Below, piece by piece: positions 1-7,672 of a DNA stretch of 64,000 bases (position 1 is its first letter; every line of letters begins with the position of its first letter). The DNA lies in the NCBI RefSeq assembly GCF_023703795.1, contig NZ_CP098518.1:2604001-2668000 (forward strand), in the 5' to 3' direction. This stretch comes from Haloplanus sp. HW8-1 (GTDB lineage Archaea; Halobacteriota; Halobacteria; Halobacteriales; Haloferacaceae). A model generated the notes under the pieces. The model did not search any database. It was not told where the DNA came from and worked only from the letters and a program-made list of their open reading frames with translations. Made by a program: the position numbers and the translations under genes.

Positions 1-30
1 GGCGTCGCCGACCGGCGAGCTATCGTTCAT
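1..30 (-). CDS. start of a CDS running off the left edge
   Basis: Only ten codons, MNDSSPVGDA, are inside the window, so the product cannot be named. The ATG was chosen because a TATA-like box (positions 54-60 on the same strand) lies about 25 bases upstream, the usual spacing for leaderless haloarchaeal transcripts. Confidence 0.45.
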   Translation of the reverse strand, partial: MNDSSPVGDA

Positions 31-53
31 GCCTCATCGTATGGACGTGATCC

Positions 54-60
54 GTATATA
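54..60 (-). promoter_or_regulatory. TATA-like box
   Basis: TATATAC on the minus strand, about 25 bases before the ATG at position 30; probable promoter of the gene that leaves the window on the left. Confidence 0.45.
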
Positions 61-117
61 CTGCCCGCCCCCGAGTCCGGGAGTGATCGCCCGCCTGCGC
101 CGCGTCCGAGGCGTCGG

Positions 118-1539
118 TCAGCCATCCAATCGGCCGTTGACGACCTTGGCGGCGACGAGCACCGGATCCCAGACCGGGCTGAACGGCGGTGCGTACGCCA
201 GGTCCTGGCGTTCGAGTTTCCCGACGGTCAGATCGCCGCCGATGGCGGTCGCCAGCGTGTCGATACGGACCGCCGCTCGGTCGCGGCCGGCGATGGCGCC
301 ACCGAGCACCCGGCCGCTCGTCCGGTCGGCCAGAAGCGTCACCGTCGTCTCGTCGCCGCCGGGGTAGTACCCCGAGCGCGACCCCGCGGTGATGGTCGCG
401 CTCACGGGGTCGAAGCCGGCCGCCCGCGCCGCCGCCTCGTCCGTGAGGCCGACCCGGCCACACTCCATGTCGAAGGCCTTTACCACCGCCGTGCCGGCCA
501 CGTCGCCGACGGGGGTGGGATCGCCGGCGACCGTCGCCCCCACGGCCCGGCCGGTCCGGTTCGCCGTCAGTCCCAGCGGGACCCACGTCTCCTCGCCCGT
601 CACCGCGTGGCGCGCGGTCGCCACGTCGCCGGCGGCGTAGACGGCCGGCAGACTCGTCCGCCCGTAGCCGTCGGTGTGGACGGCGCCTCCCGGTCCCCGA
701 TCCACGCCGGTCCCGTCGAGGATGGCCGCGTTCGGTTCTACGCCGATGCCGACGACCGCCATGTCGACCGCGAGGCGGTCGCCGTCGTACGCGACCGCCT
801 CGATCCGTCCGTCACCGATCAGCCCTTCGACCGAACGCCCGGTGTGAACCGTCACGCCCCGGTCGGCGAGGTGGGATTCGACGCGTTCGCCGACCGACGT
901 ACCGAACGGGGGGAGGACGTGCTCGGAGCGTTGGAACAGGTGGACGTCGACTCCACGGGCGGTGAGCGCCTCGGTCATCTCGACGCCGACGTATCCGCCG
1001 CCGACGATGGCCGCCCGCTCCGGTGGGTCGAGCGCGGCGTTGTGGTCGACCCGCGCCTCGTCGACCGGACCGTCTCCGAGGCGGCCTCGATCGTACTCCC
1101 CGGCCGGCGTAAGGAAGGCGTCGACGGCTGCCGCCGAGTCGAGGCCGTGGATCGTGAAGACTCCGTCGAGGGTCGTATCGAACGGGTCGGTCGTCGCGCT
1201 CGCACCCGTCGCCACCAGCAACTCGCTGTAGGGTTGTTCGACGGTCCCGTCGTGGGTACGGACCGTCACGGTCCGGTCCCCGGGCGCGACCGAAACGACC
1301 TCGTGTTCGCGGCGCAGGTCGATCCCACGCTCCGCGACGTCGGCGGGGGACAGCGAGAGGAGGTCGGTGAGGCGTTCGACGGAGCCTTCGACGAAGTAAG
1401 GCTCCCCGCAGTGGGCGTAGGAGATCCACCGTCCCCGCTCGAAGACGACGACGTCGCGGTCAGTCTCGCGTCGGAACTTGCTGGCCGCACTCAGTCCGGC
1501 GGCGTCGCCGCCGACGACGACGAAGGGGTCGCGTGCCAT
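118..1539 (-). CDS. FAD-dependent pyridine nucleotide-disulfide oxidoreductase (CoA-disulfide reductase / NADH oxidase type)
   Basis: A 473-residue cytoplasmic flavoprotein. The N-terminus has the FAD-binding dinucleotide fold (VVVGGDAAGLSAA), followed by the family motif SYAHCGEPYFVEG near residue 40-50, whose cysteine is the redox residue of CoA-disulfide reductases and NADH oxidases. A second nucleotide fold (AAIVGGGYVGVEM, around residue 175) binds NAD(P)H, and the AGDVA motif near residue 300 contacts FAD. The C-terminal third is the usual dimerisation domain. The probable role is NAD(P)H-dependent reduction of a disulfide, polysulfide or oxygen; the substrate cannot be read from sequence. 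It is apparently monocistronic. Confidence 0.88.
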   Translation of the reverse strand: MARDPFVVVGGDAAGLSAASKFRRETDRDVVVFERGRWISYAHCGEPYFVEGSVERLTDLLSLSPADVAERGIDLRREHEVVSVAPGDRTVTVRTHDGTVEQPYSELLVATGASATTDPFDTTLDGVFTIHGLDSAAAVDAFLTPAGEYDRGRLGDGPVDEARVDHNAALDPPERAAIVGGGYVGVEMTEALTARGVDVHLFQRSEHVLPPFGTSVGERVESHLADRGVTVHTGRSVEGLIGDGRIEAVAYDGDRLAVDMAVVGIGVEPNAAILDGTGVDRGPGGAVHTDGYGRTSLPAVYAAGDVATARHAVTGEETWVPLGLTANRTGRAVGATVAGDPTPVGDVAGTAVVKAFDMECGRVGLTDEAAARAAGFDPVSATITAGSRSGYYPGGDETTVTLLADRTSGRVLGGAIAGRDRAAVRIDTLATAIGGDLTVGKLERQDLAYAPPFSPVWDPVLVAAKVVNGRLDG

Positions 1540-1611
1540 ATCTCCCGTTCGGCGACGGTGGTCAAAAGCGTGTGTCGTGGTGGTGATGAAAGCGCGGAAC
1601 CGCAGACGGTG

Positions 1612-1755
1612 TCAGAACCGGCCGCGACGGCGGAAGAGTCGGGTCAGGAACCGCTCGACGGGACCGGACGTGTTCGATAGGCGGGGCATCCCGGGTAGGT
1701 AGGGGGCATCCTCGGACGACTGCTGGCCGCTCCCCGTTTCGGGTACTTTGCTCAT
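1612..1755 (-). CDS. small basic-tailed protein, unknown function
   Basis: A 47-codon reading frame starting MSKVPETGSG and ending in an arginine-rich tail (RLFRRRGRF). No family is recognised. It is called because an AT-rich TATA-like box (ATTTTTAAAT, 1781-1790) lies about 26-35 bases before its ATG and the frame fills the gap between two divergent genes. The N-terminus is polar with Ser/Gly/Gln and a proline-rich middle, and the tail could bind nucleic acid or membrane (inference only). Confidence 0.45.
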   Translation of the reverse strand: MSKVPETGSGQQSSEDAPYLPGMPRLSNTSGPVERFLTRLFRRRGRF

Positions 1756-1780
1756 GTGTTCTTTCGTCGGTCTCTGATGG

Positions 1781-1790
1781 ATTTAAAAAT
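1781..1790 (-). promoter_or_regulatory. TATA-like box for the small ORF at 1612-1755
   Basis: ATTTTTAAAT on the minus strand, about 30 bases from the ATG at 1755, in an otherwise GC-rich surrounding. Confidence 0.5.
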
Positions 1791-1901
1791 TCTGAAGTTG
1801 ATTTGGCAGATGGAAAACTACCTCCCGTTGTTGGAAAACGATCACGTCCCTCGCACGGTAACTGTCCGCACATTCATGTCCGTACCGTCCGATCGGCGAC
1901 C

Positions 1902-2588
1902 ATGGACGGAACGAGCGCGGTGGTCACGGGTGCGAGTCGAGGGATCGGTGCCAGCGTCGCGAAACGACTCGCCGCCGAGGGCGCACACGTCACGTGCTGT
2001 GCGCGGCGACGGGAGGTAGTCGAGTCGGTCGTCGCGGACATCACCGACGCGGGCGGCGTCGCGCGGGCCGTCCGTGCCGACGTACGCGACGAGTTCGACG
2101 TCGAGCGCCTGATGGAGACGGCCGCGCGGGAGGGAGACGGCATCGACCTGGTGGTAGCCAACGCCGCGGTCAACCACGGTGATCCGGGATCGAGCCCCCT
2201 CGACGAGGAGTCGTACTCCCGGTTCGACGACACGATACGGACGAACCTCCGTGGTGTCTTCACGACGGTTCGCGAGGCCCTACCCCACCTCGCCGGCGAC
2301 GGCCGGATCCTCGTTCCGTCGGGGGCCGTCGCCCGCGAGTCGACGCCGGGTATGGGGGCCTACGCCGTCTCGAAAGCGGGCGCCGAAGCGCTCGTTCGGG
2401 GCTTTGCGGCCGACGTGGAGCAGTCGGTGGCGGCCGTCGATCCCGGCTACGTGGCCACGGATCTGAGCGGCGACAGGGGTCGCGATCCGGCGGATGTGGC
2501 CCCCATGTTCGTGTGGGCGGCCCGCGACGCCGAGGACGTCGACGGGGAGATCCTCGACCTCCGGACCTGGAAGTCGGCGACACGGTAG
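1902..2588 (+). CDS. SDR-family NAD(P)-dependent oxidoreductase
   Basis: A 228-residue short-chain dehydrogenase/reductase. The cofactor-binding glycine motif TGASRGIG is at residues 8-15, the NAA motif (VVANAAVN) is around residue 85, and the catalytic Ser and YAVSK (Tyr-x-x-x-Lys) follow around residues 140-155. The start at 1902 was chosen because the glycine motif then sits at the usual distance from the N-terminus; the frame is open further upstream but that part has no family character. The substrate is unknown; 3-oxoacyl reductase-like and sugar-reducing members look alike. Confidence 0.85.
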   Translation: MDGTSAVVTGASRGIGASVAKRLAAEGAHVTCCARRREVVESVVADITDAGGVARAVRADVRDEFDVERLMETAAREGDGIDLVVANAAVNHGDPGSSPLDEESYSRFDDTIRTNLRGVFTTVREALPHLAGDGRILVPSGAVARESTPGMGAYAVSKAGAEALVRGFAADVEQSVAAVDPGYVATDLSGDRGRDPADVAPMFVWAARDAEDVDGEILDLRTWKSATR

Positions 2589-2606
2589 CGGGCGTCGAAC
2601 CGAACG

Positions 2607-2618
2607 TATTATTAATAT
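2607..2618 (+). promoter_or_regulatory. TATA box for the ZIP-like gene
   Basis: TATTATTAATAT, centred about 26 bases before the GTG at 2638, which points to a leaderless message and supports that start. Confidence 0.6.
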
Positions 2619-2637
2619 CCTCGTTTTGGTTGTTAAC

Positions 2638-3459
2638 GTGACCCGCCGATCACTCGTCGGTCCCGTCGCCACCGCGACTCTCGTGGGGTTGTCCTGGTTC
2701 GCGGCGACCGAGGAGACCTGGAAACTGCTTGGAATCTCGTGGGTCGCCTTCGCCGCGATGGCGCTCGGGATTCCGCTCGGGCGGCGGTCGCTCGGTGGCC
2801 GCCCGTGGACGCTCGTCTGGGGATACGGCCTCGCGAGCGGCGCGATGGTGACGAGCGCCGCCGTCTTTCTCGTTCCCCAGGCCATCGCTCACGACTCGAC
2901 GTTCGGTGGCTTCGGCGTCGCCTTCGGCCTGCTGGTCGGCTTTGCCAGCCACACCGTCGGTCACCGTCTCGCCCACCTCGACCTCCCCTTCGATCGCACC
3001 GCGACGGAACTCACGGCTCACGCCTTCTCCGCGGGCGTCATCATCGGCGTCGTCTACGGCAACATGCCGGATCTCGGCCCGATCCTGGGGCTCGCCATCG
3101 TCTCGCACAAGGGGCCGGCGGGCTACGCCGCCGCCCGCCGACTGGTGACGAACGACCGCGACCCGACCGTGTTGCTCCTGCCCGCGGCCGGCGTCGGCAT
3201 CGCAGCCATCCTCGCCAGTCTGATCGCCCTGCCCGCCGCGCCGACGGTGCGGGGCGTCGTCTTCGGGTTCGCCGCCGGCATCTTCCTCCACGTGGCGATG
3301 GACTTCCTGCCGCGATGCGAACTCGGGAGCGACGTTCACGAGCTACTGACGGTGAGCGGCGACGCCCACGCTCTGCTTGATCGCCTCCGCGTCCACGCCG
3401 TCCTCAGCACGGGGCTCGGCGGCGTCGCGGTGTTCGGTGCGTGGCTCCTCGTCTCGTAG
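2638..3459 (+). CDS. ZIP-like metal transporter family membrane protein
   Basis: A 273-residue integral membrane protein with about eight hydrophobic segments. The layout resembles ZIP metal transporters, but the usual metal-site motifs are altered: HAFSAG stands where many ZIPs have HNFPEG, and SHKGPAG where they have HEIPEG. The last helices (FAAGIFLHVAMDFLP) fit the ZIP C-terminal pattern. The start is a GTG at 2638, set by the TATA box. Because the acidic ligands are missing, the substrate may differ from zinc or iron. It directly follows the SDR gene but has its own promoter. Confidence 0.65.
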   Translation: MTRRSLVGPVATATLVGLSWFAATEETWKLLGISWVAFAAMALGIPLGRRSLGGRPWTLVWGYGLASGAMVTSAAVFLVPQAIAHDSTFGGFGVAFGLLVGFASHTVGHRLAHLDLPFDRTATELTAHAFSAGVIIGVVYGNMPDLGPILGLAIVSHKGPAGYAAARRLVTNDRDPTVLLLPAAGVGIAAILASLIALPAAPTVRGVVFGFAAGIFLHVAMDFLPRCELGSDVHELLTVSGDAHALLDRLRVHAVLSTGLGGVAVFGAWLLVS

Positions 3460-3460
3460 C

Positions 3461-3754
3461 TTACGAACCGTAGAGGCGTCGGAGCTGATAGGAGATGCCG
3501 ATTCCCGCCGCCAGCAACACGACGAGGTTGAATGCGGCCTGGAACATCGAGCGGTACTCGTCGGTGACCCACGTCGCGATCACGTTCGAGACGCTGAGAT
3601 ATAGCCGCACGACTGCGACGAAGGCGAGCAAGCCGAGAACCAACAGGATCGCGTAGTTGGCGTACCGCCGGATTCGGACGCCGGTGTCGTCGGCGTCCGC
3701 GTCGGTACCGGTGTCGTCGATACTCGTCTCGGTGTCGGTGTTGCTCTCGCTCAT
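3461..3754 (-). CDS. small two-helix membrane protein, unknown function
   Basis: 97 residues: a Ser/Thr/Asp-rich acidic N-terminus of about 28 residues, then two hydrophobic segments (YAILLVLGLLAFVAVV and FNLVVLLAAGIGISY) separated by a short loop. It overlaps the upstream PGF-CTERM gene by 4 bases (ATGA), so the two are probably translationally coupled and may work together at the cell surface. No known family is recognised with certainty. Confidence 0.7.
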   Translation of the reverse strand: MSESNTDTETSIDDTGTDADADDTGVRIRRYANYAILLVLGLLAFVAVVRLYLSVSNVIATWVTDEYRSMFQAAFNLVVLLAAGIGISYQLRRLYGS

Positions 3755-4764
3755 TGGCGTTTCCTCCGTGCGAGTAGGGCAGCGGCGACGACGGCGACGA
3801 CGGCGACGGCGACGCCGAAGCCGGGGCCGCCGCTGGCAGTCGGTTGTCCCGTCGCCTCGGGTACGGGCCGGTCGCCGCCCTCGCCGTCACCACGGGTGAA
3901 GTCCCCGACTTCCAGTTCCACCTCGCGGCGGGTCTCGTTGACGCTGATCGTCTCCGAGGGGTTGAGGTTCGCGGCCCCGCGGGCGCTGTCGATGACGACC
4001 CCGTCTCTCCAGAGGACGGCGTCGATGTAGTAGTTGTACCCCGCGGGGACGGCCAGTCGCGTCTCGACCGTCTCCGTCCGTCCGGGACGGATCGACTCGA
4101 CCGTCACCGACGTGCGGTTGGCGACGATGTTGGAGTCGGCCTGCCGGAGCGTCACCGTGACCCGGAGGTCAGCCGGTCGCTCGTCGCCGCCGTTGGTCAA
4201 CCCCATCTGCAGGGCGAGCGTGGTCCGCTCCTCGCCCGCCTCGGCGACCGAGAAGGAGACTGGCGGGAGGGCGTCGGCGGACGCGAACCGGACGTCGCTC
4301 CGGGCGTACGGCGGCTGGAGGGCTTCGAGGCCGCGGAGTTCCCGCGCCCCGCTGTCGATCCGCTGGCCGTCTCGGTAGACGACCGTGCGAATCCGGTAGC
4401 CGCCTTCCCGCTCGACGGTCAGGTTCGTCGGAACCGCCACCTCGCGTTCCCCGGAGAGATTCCCGACGCGAACGGTTCGGGTGGTCTCAACCAGTCCCGA
4501 CTCGGTATCGACGGCCTGTACTCGCAGGCTGACGTTCCGGGCCGGCGGACCGCGGTGTGAGAGGCGGGTTGTCACGTTCAGGGTAACCGTGTCGCCGGTC
4601 ACGTCGCCCGCCGCAATCTCCATGTCGGCGATGGTGACCGGGCCGGGCCGTACCGGTCGCTCCTCGCTGGGGTCGGCGAGGGCACCGGGGACCAGGACCG
4701 CCGCGACGACGGTCAGGAGGACGACACCGACCGTCCCCGCGGCCAGCGCTGTTTCGCGACGCAT
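3751..4764 (-). CDS. secreted PGF-CTERM-anchored surface protein
   Basis: A 337-residue exported protein. A hydrophobic signal segment (residues about 8-30) ends at ALADP. The mature part is made of beta-rich repeats of the DUF11/CARDB-like adhesin style, with several N-x-S/T sites. The C-terminus has a Gly/Pro linker, a PGF motif (GGPGFGVAVAV), a hydrophobic helix and the basic end RRKRQ, the tripartite signal processed by archaeosortase A with lipid attachment. The ATG at 4764 was preferred to a TTG nine codons upstream because it gives a standard signal peptide. It is the first gene of a two-gene unit with the small membrane protein. Confidence 0.8.
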   Translation of the reverse strand: MRRETALAAGTVGVVLLTVVAAVLVPGALADPSEERPVRPGPVTIADMEIAAGDVTGDTVTLNVTTRLSHRGPPARNVSLRVQAVDTESGLVETTRTVRVGNLSGEREVAVPTNLTVEREGGYRIRTVVYRDGQRIDSGARELRGLEALQPPYARSDVRFASADALPPVSFSVAEAGEERTTLALQMGLTNGGDERPADLRVTVTLRQADSNIVANRTSVTVESIRPGRTETVETRLAVPAGYNYYIDAVLWRDGVVIDSARGAANLNPSETISVNETRREVELEVGDFTRGDGEGGDRPVPEATGQPTASGGPGFGVAVAVVAVVAAALLARRKRQ

Positions 4765-4846
4765 AGCCCCGAGAACTCCCGGCCGCCGCAAATGCTTTGC
4801 GGAGGGTGAAACCCGAATTTATGTCTCCCGCGACGGTAGCTCACCC

Positions 4847-5248
4847 ATGCGAACCTACGTACTGGGCACCGACACGGTCGATACGAGCGCGGCGCTGTGT
4901 GACTATCTCGACGGTCGGCTCGACGCCGCGGACACGGTCCACGCCGTCAACTCCCTGAGAGGTGGATCGCGGACGGACGCGGAGACGGTCCGCGACGGCG
5001 AGGACGCCCTCAACGTGGTCCAGTCCCGACTCGGCGCCCTGGCGTCGGTCGAAACCCACCAACTCGTCCGCGGCAACGCTCCCGACGAGGACCTCCTCGC
5101 ATACGCCGTCGACGTCGACGCGGACGAACTCGTCGTCGGCGTTCGAAAGCGAAACCCCACGGGGAAGGCCCTTTTCGGGAGTACGACCCAGTCGGTCCTG
5201 TTGGAGTCGTCGCGTCCCGTCGCCGTCGTCCCCCTCGACGCCGAGTGA
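4847..5248 (+). CDS. UspA-like universal stress protein
   Basis: 133 residues with a Usp fold: an N-terminal strand MRTYVLGTDT, a DELVVGVRKR strand, and the phosphate-loop-like end KALFGSTTQSVLLESSRPVAVVPL, matching the G-x-x-G-(9x)-G-S/T region of ATP-binding universal stress proteins. The loop has S-T-T in the usual G-S/T position, so nucleotide binding is likely but not certain. The start at 4847 is supported by an AT-rich box (CGAATTTATG) about 27 bases upstream. It is divergent from the PGF-CTERM gene. Confidence 0.8.
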   Translation: MRTYVLGTDTVDTSAALCDYLDGRLDAADTVHAVNSLRGGSRTDAETVRDGEDALNVVQSRLGALASVETHQLVRGNAPDEDLLAYAVDVDADELVVGVRKRNPTGKALFGSTTQSVLLESSRPVAVVPLDAE

Positions 5249-5296
5249 TCGCGCCGCGGCCGGACACCGGGGACCGACCCACGGGCCTCGGGAAGG

Positions 5297-6247
5297 CTAC
5301 CGGCCGCCGACTGCATCGTCGAGGAAGGCGATCTGGTGGGCGGCGGCCGCCTCGAAGGCGTCGCCGAGGGGGTCGACGTGACCGACGGGCAAGCGGAGGT
5401 AGGTCGCGTCGTCGATGTGGTCCGCGGTCGCCGCGACCGTCTCGGGCGGGACGAGGCCGTCCCTGCCGGCCGCGAGTAGGAAGGTCGGACAGGTGACGTC
5501 CGCGGCGTCGGTACACGGTCGGTACCGAAACAGCGAGAGCACACCGCGTGCAGGCGTCTCGTTGTGCCAGTCGCTCCCTCGGGGAACGAGATCGAGATAC
5601 GCTTTGCCGGCCGGCTCCCGCGGGAGGACGCCGAACTCGCCGGGACCGCCGACGACGGGGATCGACCGCGAGCGGCCGAGCGGGGCCCCGAGGCGGTCGC
5701 GCACGCCGGCGGCGACCGCCCGGGCGAGATACCGCGGCGTGCGCGAGCGAGCGAACGCACGCCCGTCGAGCATCGGCGAGACGGCGAGCGCCGCGGCGAC
5801 CCGCCGTTCGGCGGCCACGCGGACGACGTGCCCGCCGCCGAGACCGAATCCCCACAGGACGACCCGGCGGCGGTCCCCGTCGAGGGTCCGGACGTGGTCG
5901 ATCGCCGCGTTCCAGTCGGCCACCTGTGCGGCCGGGTCGACGAGATTTCGAGGGTCGCCGGTCTCCGTCCGGCGTCCCGTGACGCCCCGTGCTACGCTCT
6001 TTTCGACTCCTCCGTGCTCGAAGACGAAGGCGGCGTAGCCCGCGCCGGCGAACCGCTCCGCGTACCGCGGGTAGCCGAAGGTGGCTTCGGCGGCGACCGT
6101 CGGCCCGAGTACGATCACCGGCGGCGTCGACGGCCGATCCGGGCGGTAGAGCCGGCCGTGGCGTGTCCCGCCCTCGCTCTCGAACTCGACGGTAGTCGTC
6201 GCGAACGCGAATCGATCCGTGGCCGGCCGCGCACCCGTCGTCGTCAT
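5297..6247 (-). CDS. alpha/beta-hydrolase fold protein lacking the nucleophile serine
   Basis: 316 residues of the alpha/beta-hydrolase fold (dienelactone hydrolase / YcjY-like): PPVIVLGPTVAAE (oxyanion strand), the nucleophile elbow around residue 135, a lid region, the acid-bearing strand FLLAAGRDGLVPPE and the catalytic-histidine region VGHVDPL. The elbow reads W-G-F-G-L-G-G-G-H, so the expected Ser of G-x-S-x-G is Gly135 (codon 5843-5845). Hydrolysis by the usual mechanism is therefore unlikely; the protein may be a binding or scaffold homologue. It starts one base after the stop of the 113-residue gene upstream, so the two form an operon. Confidence 0.8.
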   Translation of the reverse strand: MTTTGARPATDRFAFATTTVEFESEGGTRHGRLYRPDRPSTPPVIVLGPTVAAEATFGYPRYAERFAGAGYAAFVFEHGGVEKSVARGVTGRRTETGDPRNLVDPAAQVADWNAAIDHVRTLDGDRRRVVLWGFGLGGGHVVRVAAERRVAAALAVSPMLDGRAFARSRTPRYLARAVAAGVRDRLGAPLGRSRSIPVVGGPGEFGVLPREPAGKAYLDLVPRGSDWHNETPARGVLSLFRYRPCTDAADVTCPTFLLAAGRDGLVPPETVAATADHIDDATYLRLPVGHVDPLGDAFEAAAAHQIAFLDDAVGGR

Positions 6248-6248
6248 C

Positions 6249-6590
6249 TCAGTCGAGATCCTCGTCGAGCGTTTCGAGGACGTTCGTCGAGAACTCGGTT
6301 TCGGAGATACGATACTGGAGTAGCCCCTCGAACCACTCGGCTTTCGCGTACCACCGGTTCATGACCTCGTCCTCGAACCGAAGGACAGTCGCCTCGACGC
6401 GCTTTGGGTCCCACTCGTCTTCTCTCGCCAGGTCGAGCAGGGCGTTCAGCAGCCGCCCCATCTCCATGTGGTTGACCTCTTCGCCGGGGTACGCCGTCAC
6501 GTACGACAGTTCGACGGGGCTGAGTGCGTCCACGTCGTACACGTCGATCCCGGAGTTTCGGAGTTCCTCCTCCAGTTCTGATTCGTCCAT
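6249..6590 (-). CDS. conserved acidic haloarchaeal protein, unknown function
   Basis: 113 residues, mostly helical and strongly acidic, beginning MDESELEEEL and ending LETLDEDLD. The frame is open for 230 codons further upstream, but that extension is basic and of low complexity; the ATG at 6590 has a good ribosome-binding sequence (GAGGAGAG) just upstream. It precedes the hydrolase gene by one base. I do not recognise a named family. Confidence 0.7.
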   Translation of the reverse strand: MDESELEEELRNSGIDVYDVDALSPVELSYVTAYPGEEVNHMEMGRLLNALLDLAREDEWDPKRVEATVLRFEDEVMNRWYAKAEWFEGLLQYRISETEFSTNVLETLDEDLD

Positions 6591-6691
6591 GGGACTCTCC
6601 TCGTACTCTGCGATCAAAACCCTTGTCGGATCCGGGAACGCGTCGCTCGCCGGTCGAAAGACGAAAGGGAGGGGCCGTGATCGATGGCCGG

Positions 6692-6892
6692 TCAGTCCCC
6701 GCCGGGCTTTGGACCGAGACCGTTGCCGTCGATCATCGGGATCCTCGTCGCCTCGGACCCACGTTCGGGGTGGGACCGGTCCCGCCGACCGTCGGTCGTC
6801 GGGCCGGTTCCGGATCGCGGCTGAAGCGGGATGATCGGCTCGATGGTGGTCGTCGAACGGTTCTTCAGGGTCGTGCGTCGGGACGTGCTCAT
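6692..6892 (-). CDS. possible small basic protein
   Basis: A 66-codon frame starting MSTSRRTTLK and ending GPKPGGD, rich in Arg, Thr, Pro and Gly and thus unlike the acidic neighbours. Third codon positions are mostly G or C, as in real genes here, and an AT-rich box lies around 7002-7012 on the same strand. No homologue is recognised. It could equally be chance in a decayed region between the Tm-1-like pseudogene and the 113-residue gene. Confidence 0.25.
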   Translation of the reverse strand: MSTSRRTTLKNRSTTTIEPIIPLQPRSGTGPTTDGRRDRSHPERGSEATRIPMIDGNGLGPKPGGD

Positions 6893-7020
6893 TGGGTGGG
6901 TCGTATGCTGGGTCGGTTGCCGGGCTGGGCTGGCTCGTGGGACCGAGGTCAGCATACGAGTGCGACGCGTTGCATCGTGAACTCACCATTGCGCCCATCC
7001 ATAATAAACCTTCATGACTG

Positions 7021-7546
7021 TCACCCGGGAATGGATGCGTCACACGATGACGACTCACACGGTGTCGGCAGGCGGGCGTTACGACGGTCCCGCTCCGACC
7101 GACCGCAGATATCCGTCGACCTTCGGGCGATCCGACGTGCGAACGCCGGGTCGTTGACGTGTCTCGCCATCTCGAACCACTCAACGCCGTCGCCGATGCC
7201 GTCGCGCAGCGCCTCGAACAGGGCGGCGTCGGCCGCCGGATCGCGGAACGGCCCGTCGGCCACGGCGAGTTCGGAGGTCCCCTCAAGCGGGAGTGCGAGC
7301 GCCGTCGGCCCCGTCGCCGCGGTGAGCTTTTCGGCGATGTCGGCGCCGATGGCGCTGGCCTCCGCGGCCGTCGTGCGGACCATCGTCACCACCGTCGCGG
7401 CCGGACGTGTCCGGGTCGAACGCCGCCTCGCCCAAGACGCCGGTATCGGCGTCGTGTGGCTCGCCCCTCGCGTCCGCGACGACGTCCCTAGCGAACGCGA
7501 TTTCCTCCCCTTTCGTGTCCAGCGTGCCGACGATGACGATACTCAT
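7021..7546 (-). pseudogene. Tm-1-like ATP-binding / UPF0261 family gene, internally deleted and frameshifted
   Basis: The first frame starts with the family N-terminus (MSIVIVGTLDTKGEEIAFA, then DTGVLGEAAFDPDTS) at 7546. It then jumps, out of frame near 7395, to the family C-terminal part (TMVRTTAAEASAIGADIAEKL, LPLEGTSELA, GPFRDPAADAALFEA, HVNDPAFA). Intact members have about 400 residues; about 250-300 residues of the centre are missing and the reading frame changes, so the gene is dead. The end after NDPAFA is an unrelated arginine-rich read-through. The family members are linked to PEP-mutase-like enzymes in other genomes; nothing of that is seen here. Confidence 0.8.
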
Positions 7547-7640
7547 TGGTCGGTTCGGCTACGACCGACTCGGTGCCCCGGGAGTAACAGACGGTGGGGC
7601 TCGTTCCCCGAATTTCAGATCCGAAGTTCGGGTGCCAAGG

Positions 7641-7649
7641 CTTATTTAA
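7641..7649 (+). promoter_or_regulatory. TATA box of the PAS-GAF kinase gene
   Basis: CTTATTTAA, about 28 bases before the ATG at 7673, supporting this start over the very long upstream open frame. Confidence 0.6.
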
Positions 7650-7672
7650 CGACCCGCGCCACTGAGGGACGA

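Noticed and set aside
6524-7672. Upstream extension of the PAS-GAF kinase frame
   Set aside because: Arg/Pro-rich text without family similarity; a TATA box stands just before the ATG at 7673, and the opposite strand holds the Tm-1-like remnant.
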